From NCBI GenBank assembly GCA_010604095.1, contig JAABLG010000009.1, positions 1 through 64,000 of the forward strand: a stretch of DNA of 64,000 nt, given 5' to 3'. Each line of letters starts with the position of its first letter. The first letter of the stretch is position 1. The stretch comes from Streptococcus vestibularis. Lineage in GTDB: Bacteria; Bacillota; Bacilli; Lactobacillales; Streptococcaceae. The notes beneath the pieces were generated by a model, which saw nothing but the letters and a program-made list of their open reading frames with translations, was not told where the DNA came from and searched no databases. Made by a program: the position numbers and the translations under genes. Of this stretch, positions 55,455 to 64,000 are shown one piece after another.

Positions 55455-56958
55455 GACTAGTCATCTCCTTTACTAAGTTAAGCCACTTCTGCTCAATTTC
55501 CTCTGTCAAAAAGCCTTTAGCGATATCATAAGAGACTTGATGAACATGGTCCAAATCTGTGCGGTTAAAGAAGGCTACAATTTTCTCTGCCAAAGCCGCT
55601 ACAATGGCAGGTTCATCATCTTTTTCGAAACGAGGAATGAGGTAACCATTTTCATTATCTTTAATAAAGGTTTGGTTCCCATAGCGCACGTCAAATCCAA
55701 TCATACCAAGACCTGAACCAACAGCTTCTAAAAGAGTCAAGCCAAAGCCTTCACTCTTAGAACCTGACAGGTAAAGCTCGTAGTCCTTGTAGACTTCTGT
55801 CAACTCCTGATGACCTTTGAGATGGATGTAATCCTGAGCTTGATTTTCCTCAATAATAGCCTTAAGTTTAGCCTCCTCAGCCCCTGTACCAAAGATATCA
55901 AAATTAACTTGTGGCAAGCTCTCCTTGGCCTTAACGACAGCCTTAGCCAACCAGTCCACATGTTTTTCATTGGCCAAACGTGAAGCGGTAATGATAGAGA
56001 ATGGTTTACGATTGCCATCAGGTTTTCTCAGTTTATCCACACTTCCCACAGGGATGGTTACGATATGAGGCCTAAATGGTGTGTACTTGTTGAACTGATC
56101 TAGCATGATATCACGCTGACGATTTGTCGCCGTGATAAAGAAATCGACCTTGTCCGCATTACTAAATTGATACTCGTAATAATTATTCCAAAGAATGGTC
56201 TTGTCTGTTACCGCATTCTCACTAAAGTGTTCTGCATGGACCACTACCCCAAGTTTGGCAGGTTTAGCATTACGGAAAACGGCTTGCCCTGTACCAGTTG
56301 CACGGTCCAAGATGACAATATCTTTGTCCGTGAGGCCAAGTTGAGACATAAAGTAAGCGATAAACTCGTGCTTAGAAGACAAAATCTTATCTGAAAAACG
56401 GAAGATACTATCCTTTCCATCAACGATTTCGTCATAGGCAACACTACCATCTTCATTGAAGAAACGACGTTGGTAAAGATGAGCCTTGTTGTCCACTGGT
56501 GTGTAATACTCTGTGAACATCTTGGTATAAGAGTAAAAATCTTTACGAATCAAGCAACCACGAGAAACCTTTTCCACACGGTGAACAATCTCTTCACCCT
56601 CTTTACGCAAGTATGCTGCATAAAAAATGTCCTCTTTAGCACAAAAGAGCTTCACTACCTTACCATTAATTTCACGACGTGTAATATCATAAGGAATTTC
56701 ATTTTCCAAATCCTTGACGGTATAGGTCGTTGGGGCAATCTTAAGGTCTGTAAAATAGCTATAGAGCCAGATGACATCTTCGTCCGCAAAACCCATATTA
56801 CGGGTCAAATCAGACAGGTTGTCCTGCAAGAACATATCCATAAAGACAAACTTAGCCTTGATACCAGTGTTTTTAAAAATGGTAGAACGGTAGGCCTGAG
56901 CATATTCGACACCACTTGACGCCCAACCAATTCCTAAATTGATGTTATAAACAGTCAT
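55447..56958 (-). CDS. gtfA: Accessory Sec glycosyltransferase GtfA-like
   Basis: 503 aa, GT4-family GT-B fold. N-terminal YNINLGIGWASSGVEYAQAYRSTIFKN is the GtfA signature; donor-binding region SGSKSEGFGLTLLEAVGSGLGMIGFDVRYGN contains the E-x7-E type motif. Adds the first GlcNAc to Ser/Thr of SRR adhesins together with GtfB, in the cytoplasm before export by SecA2/SecY2. Neither the adhesin nor SecA2/Y2 genes are within this window. Confidence 0.9.
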   Translation of the reverse strand: MTVYNINLGIGWASSGVEYAQAYRSTIFKNTGIKAKFVFMDMFLQDNLSDLTRNMGFADEDVIWLYSYFTDLKIAPTTYTVKDLENEIPYDITRREINGKVVKLFCAKEDIFYAAYLRKEGEEIVHRVEKVSRGCLIRKDFYSYTKMFTEYYTPVDNKAHLYQRRFFNEDGSVAYDEIVDGKDSIFRFSDKILSSKHEFIAYFMSQLGLTDKDIVILDRATGTGQAVFRNAKPAKLGVVVHAEHFSENAVTDKTILWNNYYEYQFSNADKVDFFITATNRQRDIMLDQFNKYTPFRPHIVTIPVGSVDKLRKPDGNRKPFSIITASRLANEKHVDWLAKAVVKAKESLPQVNFDIFGTGAEEAKLKAIIEENQAQDYIHLKGHQELTEVYKDYELYLSGSKSEGFGLTLLEAVGSGLGMIGFDVRYGNQTFIKDNENGYLIPRFEKDDEPAIVAALAEKIVAFFNRTDLDHVHQVSYDIAKGFLTEEIEQKWLNLVKEMTSHD

Positions 56959-57056
56959 GTATTTTCCTTTCTAGGTAAAATGCAACATCGATATTATTTC
57001 TTTATTTGATACAGCTGATGCTAATAAAATCTAAGCAGTCACTATATACTTTGGGA

Positions 57057-58280
57057 CTAGAGCAAGTCATCAATAAGTGTGTCTACTTCGTCTTGTGCCT
57101 CTTCGATAGGTGTGATTTCAGTCACCATAATTCCTGCAACCGCCCGTTCAACCAAGGCGTCAACATCCATACGACGCTCATATTGTTCAACGTTTTTAAT
57201 TTTGGGATTGGTCTTTGGACGGTCCGGTGCAAAGATGGTACAGCAATCTTCGAAAGGTTGAATAGAAATGTCGAAGGTATCAATTTTTTGTGCCAAATCA
57301 ATGATTTCCAACTTATCCATAGTCACAACTGGGCGAATCACTGGCGTACAGGTGACAGCATTAATGGCCTGCATAGACTCCATAGTCTGACTGGCAACCT
57401 GACCAAGACTTTCTCCATTGATAATGACAAGACCACGTCGTTCCTCACGAATGCGGTCAGTAATACGCATCATAAAACGACGAGTCAGAGTCATCAAATA
57501 AGCCTCTGGTGCTTTTTCCTTGATTTCCTCTTGAATTTCAGTAAAGGGTACTTCAATGAACTGGATATTGCCACCAAACTTAGTCAACTTACGGGTCAAA
57601 TCTTGAGCCTTTTTCAGTGCACCAGGACTGGTGTATGGAGGACTTGCAAAATGGACAGCCTCAATATCCACGCCACGCTTAAGGGCTAGATAACCTGCAA
57701 CAGGCGAATCAATCCCACCTGAAAGCATGAGCATGCCTTTCCCAGCTGTCCCTACAGGTAATCCACCAGCACCCTTAATTTCCTCATGAGAAATATAGGC
57801 AGCCTCCGCACGAATCTCTACCTTAAGATTAACATCTGAACCCTTCATTTGTGCTTTAATATCAGGCAATACATCAAATACAGCATTTCCTAAAGTAAGG
57901 TTGAGCTCACGACTGTCGAGAACAAAGTCGTGGTCACTACGTTTAGCCGTCACCTTAAAGGTAAGTCCATCATGATAAAGCCCAGTCATAATGTCTTGAA
58001 CAGCTTTTTTCAATACTTCGACATTTTTTTCACATTTGTAAACAGGACTAAAGGCCTGAATCCCGAAAATCTGTTTCAAAGACTCTGCGACTGGTTCGTA
58101 GTCTGTGCCATTTAGATAGATGTGTCCACGGTCACGGTCAAAAGTCACTTTCACCTCTGGATAGATGGATAGGACATCCTTGATATTATTTTTAAGTTTA
58201 TTGATGAAACGCATGCGGTTTTTGCCCTTGGTTGACAATTCCCCGTAGCGCACCATAATTTCTGAATACGTTAGTGTCAT
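57057..58280 (-). CDS. thiI: tRNA 4-thiouridine sulfurtransferase
   Basis: 407 aa. NFLD-THUMP region (about 1-165), PP-loop [10 protein letters not shown] (about 186-195) and the AANH core with CTPVIRPVV. No C-terminal rhodanese domain, as usual in Firmicutes. Transfers sulfur from the adjacent cysteine desulfurase to tRNA U8. Lies 42 bp downstream of that gene. Confidence 0.96.
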   Translation of the reverse strand: MTLTYSEIMVRYGELSTKGKNRMRFINKLKNNIKDVLSIYPEVKVTFDRDRGHIYLNGTDYEPVAESLKQIFGIQAFSPVYKCEKNVEVLKKAVQDIMTGLYHDGLTFKVTAKRSDHDFVLDSRELNLTLGNAVFDVLPDIKAQMKGSDVNLKVEIRAEAAYISHEEIKGAGGLPVGTAGKGMLMLSGGIDSPVAGYLALKRGVDIEAVHFASPPYTSPGALKKAQDLTRKLTKFGGNIQFIEVPFTEIQEEIKEKAPEAYLMTLTRRFMMRITDRIREERRGLVIINGESLGQVASQTMESMQAINAVTCTPVIRPVVTMDKLEIIDLAQKIDTFDISIQPFEDCCTIFAPDRPKTNPKIKNVEQYERRMDVDALVERAVAGIMVTEITPIEEAQDEVDTLIDDLL

Positions 58281-58322
58281 TCCTTTTCCTTTTGAACTTG
58301 AATTTAATTTTATTTAATCGTT

Positions 58323-59468
58323 TTATCTCACTTTTTGTGTCTTAGCGTAGACCTGCTTGAAAATCGTGAGAAATTGTTCAACCTGTCCCATATCATTGTC
58401 ATCATCGAGACTGATACGAACGGCAGTTTGGGCCAACTTACTTGGCACACCCATAGAAATAAGGGTTCCTGCTGGCTTACCGGCTTTTGAGGAGCAGGCT
58501 GATGTCGTTGAAATATAGATTTGATGTTCCTCAAAAGCATGGACAACAACTTCACCACGAACACCCTTGATGCCAAAGGTCAAAATATTGGGAGCAAAGT
58601 TATCACCTTCACCTGAGAAGAGAGTAATGTCCTCATACTTCGACAATTCGTCAAAGATAACCTTTTTCATCTTGGCAATTTTAGTCAGAGATAAGGCCTC
58701 TTTATCAGTGACTAAGCGCAAGGCCTTAGCCATACTTGCAATCCCAGCAACATTTTCAGTCGTTGAACGAAGGTCTTTTTCTTGACCTCCACCTGTTAAG
58801 AGAGGCGTAATCTTTTTGCCAGCTTTTTTGTAGACAAAACCGACACCACGAACGGCATGGAACTTATGACCAGAAAAGGTCGCAAAGTCTACACGGTCAG
58901 TTAAATAAGACGATACAGGAACTTTACCAATAGCCTGAACAGCATCCACATGGAAAGAAATCGTCGGCTCATTAGCTAGAAGATCTGAAATCGCTTGAAT
59001 GGGTTGGATAGATCCGATTTCATTATTAACGGCCATCACTGAAACCAAGATGGTATCAGGTCGCAACAGTTGAGCAAGAGCTTCCACATCCACGAACCCT
59101 TGAGCATTAACTGGCGCATAGGACACTTGAAAACCATGCTCAGAAAGCCATTTGGCAGACTCTTTAACCGCAGGATGCTCAATGTCAGAAACGATGATGT
59201 GTTTACCATAAGGCTCTTTTTCAAAAGCCACGCCCTTAATGACCCAGTTGTCTCCTTCGGTTCCACCAGACGTAAAGAAAATCTCATCGGCTGATTTTCC
59301 AATGAGGTCCGCAACTTGCTTACGAGAAGCCTCCAAAATACGTGTCGCAGATGTTCCTAATTGGTGCAAGCTAGAAGGATTCCCAAAAATTTTCGTTGCC
59401 GCTTCTTGGTAGGTTCTAAGAGCCTCTGGATAGGGCATGGTTGTAGCTGAATTATCAAAATAAATCAT
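58323..59468 (-). CDS. Cysteine desulfurase (NifS/IscS-like)
   Basis: 381 aa, PLP-dependent aminotransferase fold. PLP-lysine in ATFSGHKFHAVRGVGF, His in FHVDAVQAIGK, and catalytic Cys in STTSACSSKAGKPAGTL. Delivers persulfide to ThiI (NifZ-type partner in Firmicutes) for tRNA thiolation. Extended -10 promoter at 59498-59506, divergent from the next gene. Confidence 0.95.
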   Translation of the reverse strand: MIYFDNSATTMPYPEALRTYQEAATKIFGNPSSLHQLGTSATRILEASRKQVADLIGKSADEIFFTSGGTEGDNWVIKGVAFEKEPYGKHIIVSDIEHPAVKESAKWLSEHGFQVSYAPVNAQGFVDVEALAQLLRPDTILVSVMAVNNEIGSIQPIQAISDLLANEPTISFHVDAVQAIGKVPVSSYLTDRVDFATFSGHKFHAVRGVGFVYKKAGKKITPLLTGGGQEKDLRSTTENVAGIASMAKALRLVTDKEALSLTKIAKMKKVIFDELSKYEDITLFSGEGDNFAPNILTFGIKGVRGEVVVHAFEEHQIYISTTSACSSKAGKPAGTLISMGVPSKLAQTAVRISLDDDNDMGQVEQFLTIFKQVYAKTQKVR

Positions 59469-59497
59469 GTTTTTTCCTCGATTAATAGTTACTCCCT

Positions 59498-59506
59498 ATT
59501 ATAGCA
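59498..59506 (-). promoter_or_regulatory. Extended -10 promoter of the desulfurase-thiI pair
   Basis: TGCTATAAT on the minus strand, about 30 bp before the desulfurase ATG. Confidence 0.6.
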
Positions 59507-59515
59507 TAATTTTTT

Positions 59516-59544
59516 TAGCATTTTTTGCGAGAAAATCATATAAT
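59516..59544 (+). promoter_or_regulatory. Promoter of the Ser/Thr-rich membrane protein
   Basis: TATAAT (59539-59544) with weak -35 TAGCAT (59516-59521), 17-bp spacer. Overlaps the divergent promoter region. Confidence 0.5.
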
Positions 59545-59577
59545 AGAGAGTACGAAATAATTTTTAAGGAGAGCATC

Positions 59578-60057
59578 ATGTCTGAAAATTACTCACGCCG
59601 TAACCATACGTCCAATGAAGAAAGCAAATCTTCCCCTAAAGTGACTGAACACGTTTCTAAAGGCTTCACTGCCTTCCAAAAAGTCCTTACTGCTGTCGGG
59701 ACCATTTTGTCAATCATCGTAGCGTCTATCACTATTATGAATTTCACATCTTCTAATAAAGATAAAGATACATCTGATTCTTCAGCAAATCAATCAACTG
59801 TAGTCATCAAAGAAGGTAACAATAAGACCCAAGATTCAAGCGCTGCCTCATCTAGCTATGGTAATGCGACTGACTCAGAAACAGAAACAAGCAGCCAAGC
59901 TGGTAATAACACTTATTCTTCATCAGCAGATACAACAACTGGTGGAAATACAACTACTTCTTCATCAGCAGCCACTGCAGACACAACTACTGGCAATGCG
60001 ACAACTGGTGGTGCAACAACTGGTGGTGCAACAACTGGTGGCGCTGCTTCCAACTAA
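59578..60057 (+). CDS. Membrane-anchored Ser/Thr-rich protein of unknown function
   Basis: 159 aa from ATG 59578 behind AAGGAG; upstream in-frame sequence is not coding. Cytoplasmic basic/polar N-terminus (RRNHTSNEESKSS), one transmembrane helix (about 36-58, VLTAVGTILSIIVASITIM), then an outside tail of about 100 residues almost wholly Ser/Thr/Gly/Asn/Ala with TTGGATTGG repeats. No known domain; the tail looks disordered and could be O-glycosylated. Present next to folC; no functional inference. Confidence 0.8.
   Translation: MSENYSRRNHTSNEESKSSPKVTEHVSKGFTAFQKVLTAVGTILSIIVASITIMNFTSSNKDKDTSDSSANQSTVVIKEGNNKTQDSSAASSSYGNATDSETETSSQAGNNTYSSSADTTTGGNTTTSSSAATADTTTGNATTGGATTGGATTGGAASN
60004..60045 (+). 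repeat. Tandem repeat encoding TTGGA units
   Basis: The 15-bp unit ACAACTGGTGGTGCA occurs at least twice exactly, with a third variant, encoding repeated Thr-Thr-Gly-Gly-Ala. Confidence 0.7.
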
Positions 60058-60064
60058 AACATTT

Positions 60065-60092
60065 GAAAGGCTAGGAGTTTCCTGCCTTTTTC
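60065..60092 (+). terminator. Terminator of the Ser/Thr-rich gene
   Basis: AAAGG-CT-AGGA-GTT-TCCT-G-CCTTT stem-loop followed by TTTCT, ending 9 bp before the folC start. Confidence 0.65.
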
Positions 60093-60101
60093 TATAATCC
60101 T

Positions 60102-61358
60102 ATGAACTATACAGAAACCATAAATTTCATTCACTCTTTTAAAGGTAATGGTCGTCGTCCCAAGCTTGAGCGTATGCGCTGGCTTTTGGAGCAAGCTGGA
60201 AATCCTCAAATGCACTATCCAACAGTCCATATCGTCGGAACCAACGGTAAGGGATCAACAACCAGTTACTTACAACATATCCTAAGTAAGGCAGGCTATC
60301 AAGTCGGAACCTTTACTTCTCCTTACATTACTCGATTTAACGAGCGTATTAGTATTAATGGCACAGAGATCCCTGATAAGGACCTGATTGCTATTGTTGA
60401 GAAAGCTCAAGTTTTTCTCAATGATTTAGAACATAACACTTATTTTGACCGACCAACGGAATTTGAGTTGGTCACCCTACTCATGTTTCTCTACTTTGAT
60501 TTGAAACAGGTTGATATTGCTATCATCGAAGCCGGAATTGGTGGCCGTCTTGATTCGACCAATGTGCTTTCACCAGAGCTTGTCATCTGTACTTCGATTG
60601 GCTTTGACCACACTGAAACTTTAGGTAATAGTCTTGAGGAAATTGCTGAGCATAAAGCTGGTGTCATGCAAAAAAATACCCCTACCTTACTAGGTCGTGT
60701 TCCTGAAGAAGTTGAACAGCTCTTTAGACAAAAATCACATGAATGTAAGGCTCCTTTGGCTGTTATTGATAGGGAAATCCAGCTCATTCATGCATCCAAT
60801 CAAGCTCTTCAAGTTTCTTATGGTAAGTGGCAGAGTTCAAAACTTAAGCTCTCCATGCTAGGACAGCATCAAGAAAATAATGCTGGTTTAGCCGTCACTG
60901 CTGCCCATCTATTGACTCAAATATTTCCTAAGATTACCGATAAGAGTATCCAAGAAGGCATCGAAGAGACGCATTGGCCTGGTCGCAGTGAGTGGATTGG
61001 AAATAACATTTACCTAGATGGCGCCCATAATCCTCAAGGTATTGCCAGTTTAAAACAGGTACTAAAAGATAACTTCGCCAATCGTAAGGTCCACATCCTC
61101 TTTGCAGGACTTAGGCGGAAGCCTCTAGCAGACTTACTAGAGGAGCTGAAAGCTTATGATATAACGGTAACTAGCTTTGACTTTTTTGAAGCACTGCCCT
61201 TGGATGACTATCCTCAACACTTCAAACAGGCGACCGACTATAAAGACTGGTTAATCCAAGCTGATTCAGCGAGTCCTGATGATTTATTTGTCATTACTGG
61301 GTCCCTTTACTTTATCTCAGAAGTCAGAAATTATTTGATTAACGAAAAAAAGGCCTAA
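60102..61358 (+). CDS. folC: Folylpolyglutamate / dihydrofolate synthase
   Basis: 418 aa. Mur-ligase-like ATP-binding VGTNGKGSTTSYL (about 47-59), YITRFNERISING, IEAGIGGRLDSTNVL, and YLDGAHNPQG in the C-terminal domain. Adds glutamate to folates. No ribosome-binding site is visible before ATG 60102; a TATAAT at 60093-60098 is too close to give a leader, so expression may depend on read-through and a weak start. Confidence 0.94.
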   Translation: MNYTETINFIHSFKGNGRRPKLERMRWLLEQAGNPQMHYPTVHIVGTNGKGSTTSYLQHILSKAGYQVGTFTSPYITRFNERISINGTEIPDKDLIAIVEKAQVFLNDLEHNTYFDRPTEFELVTLLMFLYFDLKQVDIAIIEAGIGGRLDSTNVLSPELVICTSIGFDHTETLGNSLEEIAEHKAGVMQKNTPTLLGRVPEEVEQLFRQKSHECKAPLAVIDREIQLIHASNQALQVSYGKWQSSKLKLSMLGQHQENNAGLAVTAAHLLTQIFPKITDKSIQEGIEETHWPGRSEWIGNNIYLDGAHNPQGIASLKQVLKDNFANRKVHILFAGLRRKPLADLLEELKAYDITVTSFDFFEALPLDDYPQHFKQATDYKDWLIQADSASPDDLFVITGSLYFISEVRNYLINEKKA

Positions 61359-61369
61359 TGCCTTTTTTT
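61345..61369 (+). terminator. folC terminator
   Basis: AAAAAAAGGC/GCCTTTTTTT 10-bp perfect stem, loop CTAAT, overlapping the stop codon. Confidence 0.85.
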
Positions 61370-61420
61370 ATTTAGACAAGTTATTTGCTACACACAAAGT
61401 GTGGGCTGCTATTTGAGCAC

Positions 61421-61505
61421 AAAGAAAAGCCTGAAACTCTTGGTATTCAGACCTCACTTATTTATCTCATCGTTACAAATTCTTCTGAACCGGTTGGATG
61501 AATGG
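61421..61505. repeat. Duplicated copy of the gor 3' end and terminator
   Basis: 85 bp nearly identical (82/85) to 61583-61667. It carries the last 12 gor codons ([12 protein letters not shown], stop) on the minus strand plus the terminator hairpin, with no gor upstream part. Confidence 0.85.
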
Positions 61506-61532
61506 TTTCCATAGCCAAAAAGGCTATGGAAA
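61506..61532. other. Perfect hairpin between the duplicated segments
   Basis: TTTCCATAGCC-AAAAA-GGCTATGGAAA, 11-bp stem. A second hairpin CGCAAGG-N5-CCTTGCG follows at about 61535-61553. Confidence 0.7.
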
Positions 61533-61582
61533 TTCGCAAGGGACTTCCTTGCGATCACTTTCAATTGAGGCCATTCAGACAT

Positions 61583-61667
61583 AAAGAAAAGCCTGAAACT
61601 CTCGGTATTCAGACCTCACTTATTTATCTCATTGTCACAAATTCTTCTGAACCGGTTGGATGAATGG
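61583..61667. repeat. Second copy of the 85-bp segment, at the true gor 3' end
   Basis: Direct repeat partner of 61421-61505, offset 162 bp. Includes the gor terminator (GTCTGAA/TTTCAGGC stem, then TTTTC on the minus strand). Confidence 0.85.
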
Positions 61668-62976
61668 CAACCGTATTATCAAAATCAGCCTTAGTTGCTC
61701 CCATCTTAATAGCCACAGAGAAGCCTTGAATCATCTCGTCGACACCGTAGCCAATGCCATGAAGACCGATGATTTTTTCATTCTCACCAAGTGTTACTAA
61801 TTTCATAGTTGACGGCTGACGATTGTTTGCAAGAGCTGTATACATTGGAGTGAAACTAGATTTATAGACCTTGATATTCTCCGCACCATATTTAGCGATT
61901 GCTTTTTCCTCAGTCAAACCAACAGAACCAATGACTGGGTGGCTAAAGACCACAGTAGCAACATCTGTATAATCAAGCTTAGCATCAGCTTTATTGTTGA
62001 AGAGTCGCTCTGACAATTGACGTCCCGCCTTGATTGCAACTGGCGTCAAATCTAGTTTACCAGTCACATCACCAAGGGCATAGATACCAGGAACTGATGT
62101 ATTTTCAAAGGCGTCTGAATAAATGTTACCTCGTTCAGTCAACTCAACGCCCGTCTTTTCAAGACCAAAGCCAGAGGTATTGGCTGCACGACCAATAGCC
62201 CAAATGAGGCAATCAACAGTTACTGTTTCTCCATTGTCAAAGCTAATGGTCAAAGAATCGTCAGCATTTTTCACTACTTCTGTAGCATTAGCATGCGTGT
62301 GAAGGGTCGGACCTGATTTAGCCATCTCATCGACTAAGACATCGATAATATCCTTGTCAAAGGTACGTAATGGGCGGTCCTTACGAACAAAGAGGTGCGT
62401 ATCACTGCCAAGAGCATTGAGAACACCAGCAACCTCAACGGCGATATAGCCACCACCGATAACAGCTGTACGTTTTGGTACCTCATCTAACTCAAAGAAA
62501 CCATCTGAAGTAATCCCATATTCACTACCTGGAATATTTGGATAAAGGGCATGTCCACCTGTTGCAATAAGGATATGTGGCGCTGTATAACGCTCCCCAG
62601 CTACTTCAACTATATGAGAATCAACAAATTTTGCATACTCGTATACACGTTCAACGCCATTACTATCAAAACCACGCTCATAAGAACCATGGATACGGTC
62701 GATATAAGCCTGACGATTGGCCTTAAGGGTCGCAAAATCAAACTTATTAAGCGTCACATCAAAGCCATATTCGCCAGCATAGCGGTGAAGAGTCTCAGCA
62801 ACCTGAGCACCATACCACATGACCTTTTTAGGTACACAGCCCACATTGACGCAGGTACCGCCGACCTCTTTTCCTTCAAAGAGAATAACCTTAGCGCCGT
62901 GCATAGCAGCACGATTAGCACTGGCAATCCCGCCAGAGCCACCACCGATGACAATATAATCGTATTCTTTTACCAT
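61624..62976 (-). CDS. gor: Glutathione-disulfide reductase
   Basis: 450 aa. FAD-binding [17 protein letters not shown], redox-active CVNVGC ([13 protein letters not shown]), NAD(P)H-binding [13 protein letters not shown] followed by an Arg-containing loop ([11 protein letters not shown]) consistent with NADPH, and the C-terminal [10 protein letters not shown] with the catalytic His. Keeps glutathione reduced in the cytoplasm. Its last 36 coding bases and terminator are duplicated downstream. Confidence 0.97.
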   Translation of the reverse strand: MVKEYDYIVIGGGSGGIASANRAAMHGAKVILFEGKEVGGTCVNVGCVPKKVMWYGAQVAETLHRYAGEYGFDVTLNKFDFATLKANRQAYIDRIHGSYERGFDSNGVERVYEYAKFVDSHIVEVAGERYTAPHILIATGGHALYPNIPGSEYGITSDGFFELDEVPKRTAVIGGGYIAVEVAGVLNALGSDTHLFVRKDRPLRTFDKDIIDVLVDEMAKSGPTLHTHANATEVVKNADDSLTISFDNGETVTVDCLIWAIGRAANTSGFGLEKTGVELTERGNIYSDAFENTSVPGIYALGDVTGKLDLTPVAIKAGRQLSERLFNNKADAKLDYTDVATVVFSHPVIGSVGLTEEKAIAKYGAENIKVYKSSFTPMYTALANNRQPSTMKLVTLGENEKIIGLHGIGYGVDEMIQGFSVAIKMGATKADFDNTVAIHPTGSEEFVTMR

Positions 62977-63095
62977 AATTTACCTCTTATATTTCTTTAT
63001 GGAGCATATGAGCTTCTAGATAAGCCTTGTAAGCCATTTCTGGTTTTACTTTATCATAAATTAAATATCCTGACAAAAATCCGCTACGACACAAA

Positions 63096-63124
63096 AAACA
63101 ACCCCGTACTCAACGAGATTGTTT
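63096..63124 (-). terminator. Terminator of the fructose PTS gene
   Basis: 12-bp RNA stem AAACAATCTCGT/ACGGGGTTGTTT with G-U pairs, loop TGAGT, then TTTTG on the minus strand. Confidence 0.75.
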
Positions 63125-63133
63125 AATCATATC

Positions 63134-64000
63134 TTATTTATCAAGTGGTTTGCGGAGGAATCCGAAAAGGATACCTGATACCACAGCACCAATCAAGATG
63201 AAGAGAAGGTAGAGAAGGGCATTTGAAGTGAGGGCAATAACGAAGATACCTCCGTGTGGTGCCATCAATTTGATTCCTGCCATACCTACGAGAGCACCTG
63301 TAAGAGCTGAACCGACGATAAAGCTTGGGATAGCGCGTGCTGGGTCAGCTGCACCAAATGGGATTGCACCTTCAGTGATGAATGAAAGTCCCATAACGAT
63401 GTTTGTCAAACCAGAATCACGTTCTTCTTGTGAGAATTTATCTTTGAACAATACGGTTGCTACAAAGACTGCCAAAGGAGGAACCATACCAGCTGCCATA
63501 ACTGCTGCCATAACAACTGAACCACCTGAAGTTACGGTTTCAGCAAGAGTACCTGTAGCAAAAACATAAGCAGCTTTGTTGACTGGTCCACCCATGTCTA
63601 CCGCCATCATACCACCGACAAGAAGACCAAGGAGTACTGCTGAGCTTCCTGACAAGCTTGACAAGAAGTTATTAAGTCCAGTATTGATTGCTGCCATTGG
63701 GATATTCACTGCTAGCATGGCAAATCCTGTGAGGGCCACTCCAAGGAGAGGCATCAATAAGATTGATTTTGCACCTTCGAGTGCACGTGGAACCTTAATG
63801 TATTTTTTCAACAAAAGTACAATTCCACCAGCTAAGAAACCACCTACCAATGCTCCAAGAAATCCTGATGACACTTGATGAGAAGAAATCTTATCAACTG
63901 CTTCTTTCGCTGCATTTTCATCTAAACCTGCAACTTTTGCATAGACTACAATATTTCCATAAGCAAGACCTGCTTTCGCAATAGCCCCAGCTGCAAAACC
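63134..64000 (-). CDS. fruA: Fructose-type PTS permease, EIIC part (5' end beyond window)
   Basis: Partial: 288 codons visible, frame open to the right edge. Polytopic EIIC of the fructose family: PxVxGG-type GGSVVMAAVMAAGMVPPLAVFVATVLF, GLSFITEGAIPFGAADPARAIPSFIVGSALTGALVGMAGI and C-terminal GILFGFLRKPLDK. Transports and phosphorylates fructose; IIA and IIB domains are presumably encoded upstream, outside the window. The start lies outside, so internal GTG/ATG codons are not starts. Confidence 0.9.
   Translation of the reverse strand, partial: GFAAGAIAKAGLAYGNIVVYAKVAGLDENAAKEAVDKISSHQVSSGFLGALVGGFLAGGIVLLLKKYIKVPRALEGAKSILLMPLLGVALTGFAMLAVNIPMAAINTGLNNFLSSLSGSSAVLLGLLVGGMMAVDMGGPVNKAAYVFATGTLAETVTSGGSVVMAAVMAAGMVPPLAVFVATVLFKDKFSQEERDSGLTNIVMGLSFITEGAIPFGAADPARAIPSFIVGSALTGALVGMAGIKLMAPHGGIFVIALTSNALLYLLFILIGAVVSGILFGFLRKPLDK

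Overview
The window looks like a chromosomal segment of a low-GC streptococcus, most likely of the salivarius group (S. salivarius, S. vestibularis or S. thermophilus). This rests on YSIRK-type signal peptides, an LPSTG-anchored GbpC-like adhesin, a Sip-like LysM protein, a relPRS-type operon, a late-competence coiA gene and a ComR/Rgg-like regulator. Species assignment is inference from gene content. Most genes are on the minus strand. No rRNA, tRNA, CRISPR array or intact insertion sequence was seen.

Layout. 1-5,900 is an accessory cell-wall island. It holds a truncated YSIRK/SH3b/Bsp-repeat surface protein, then a minus-strand operon encoding a CHAP murein hydrolase, a DUF6287-like lipoprotein and a 99-aa unknown protein. 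A ComR-like XRE regulator lies behind the operon. A near-perfect ComR-type palindrome with a correctly placed -10 sits between regulator and operon. 5,900-11,300 holds alaS preceded by a LURP-one-related gene under one T-box leader, a PrsA-like foldase and a tRNA methyltransferase. 11,450-14,300 holds pepF and coiA with a ComX box. 14,300-15,530 has no convincing gene but carries a consensus leftward promoter and a terminator. 15,530-22,800 holds a GbpC-like LPXTG protein, a CPBP protease, a LysR regulator, an aldo/keto reductase and metG. 22,900-26,700 is a tandem array of four paralogous membrane proteins of unknown function, one frameshifted at an A8 tract.

26,800-34,750 is mostly core: phoH, a Sip-like gene, yozE, cvfB, frr, pyrH and relP-relR-relS (alarmone synthetase plus two-component system). 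34,850-42,010 holds a GNAT gene, a MarR-regulated heterodimeric ABC exporter with three operator-like palindromes, a divergent peptide deformylase and a large membrane protein. 42,250-46,460 holds gdhA with a CodY-like box inside its promoter, and an NAD block (NadR-type enzyme and NrtR-type regulator) with paired palindromes around the nadR promoter. 46,500-51,750 is a compact minus-strand run: DUF1149, degV, dapB, cca and an ABC-F ATPase. 51,970-56,960 holds a GNAT gene, rpmA-rplU with an L21 leader, a second GNAT gene and an orphan gtfA-gtfB pair. 57,000-64,000 holds thiI, a cysteine desulfurase, a Ser/Thr-rich membrane protein, folC, gor with a duplicated 3' end, and the C-terminal part of a fructose PTS permease.

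The most interesting unit is 1,769-5,800: a ComR-like sensor whose putative target box drives a wall hydrolase/lipoprotein operon. This resembles competence-linked predation circuits but uses a different effector. Coordinates, motifs and promoter spacings were read by eye; no searches were run, so family names rest on recognition of sequence features.
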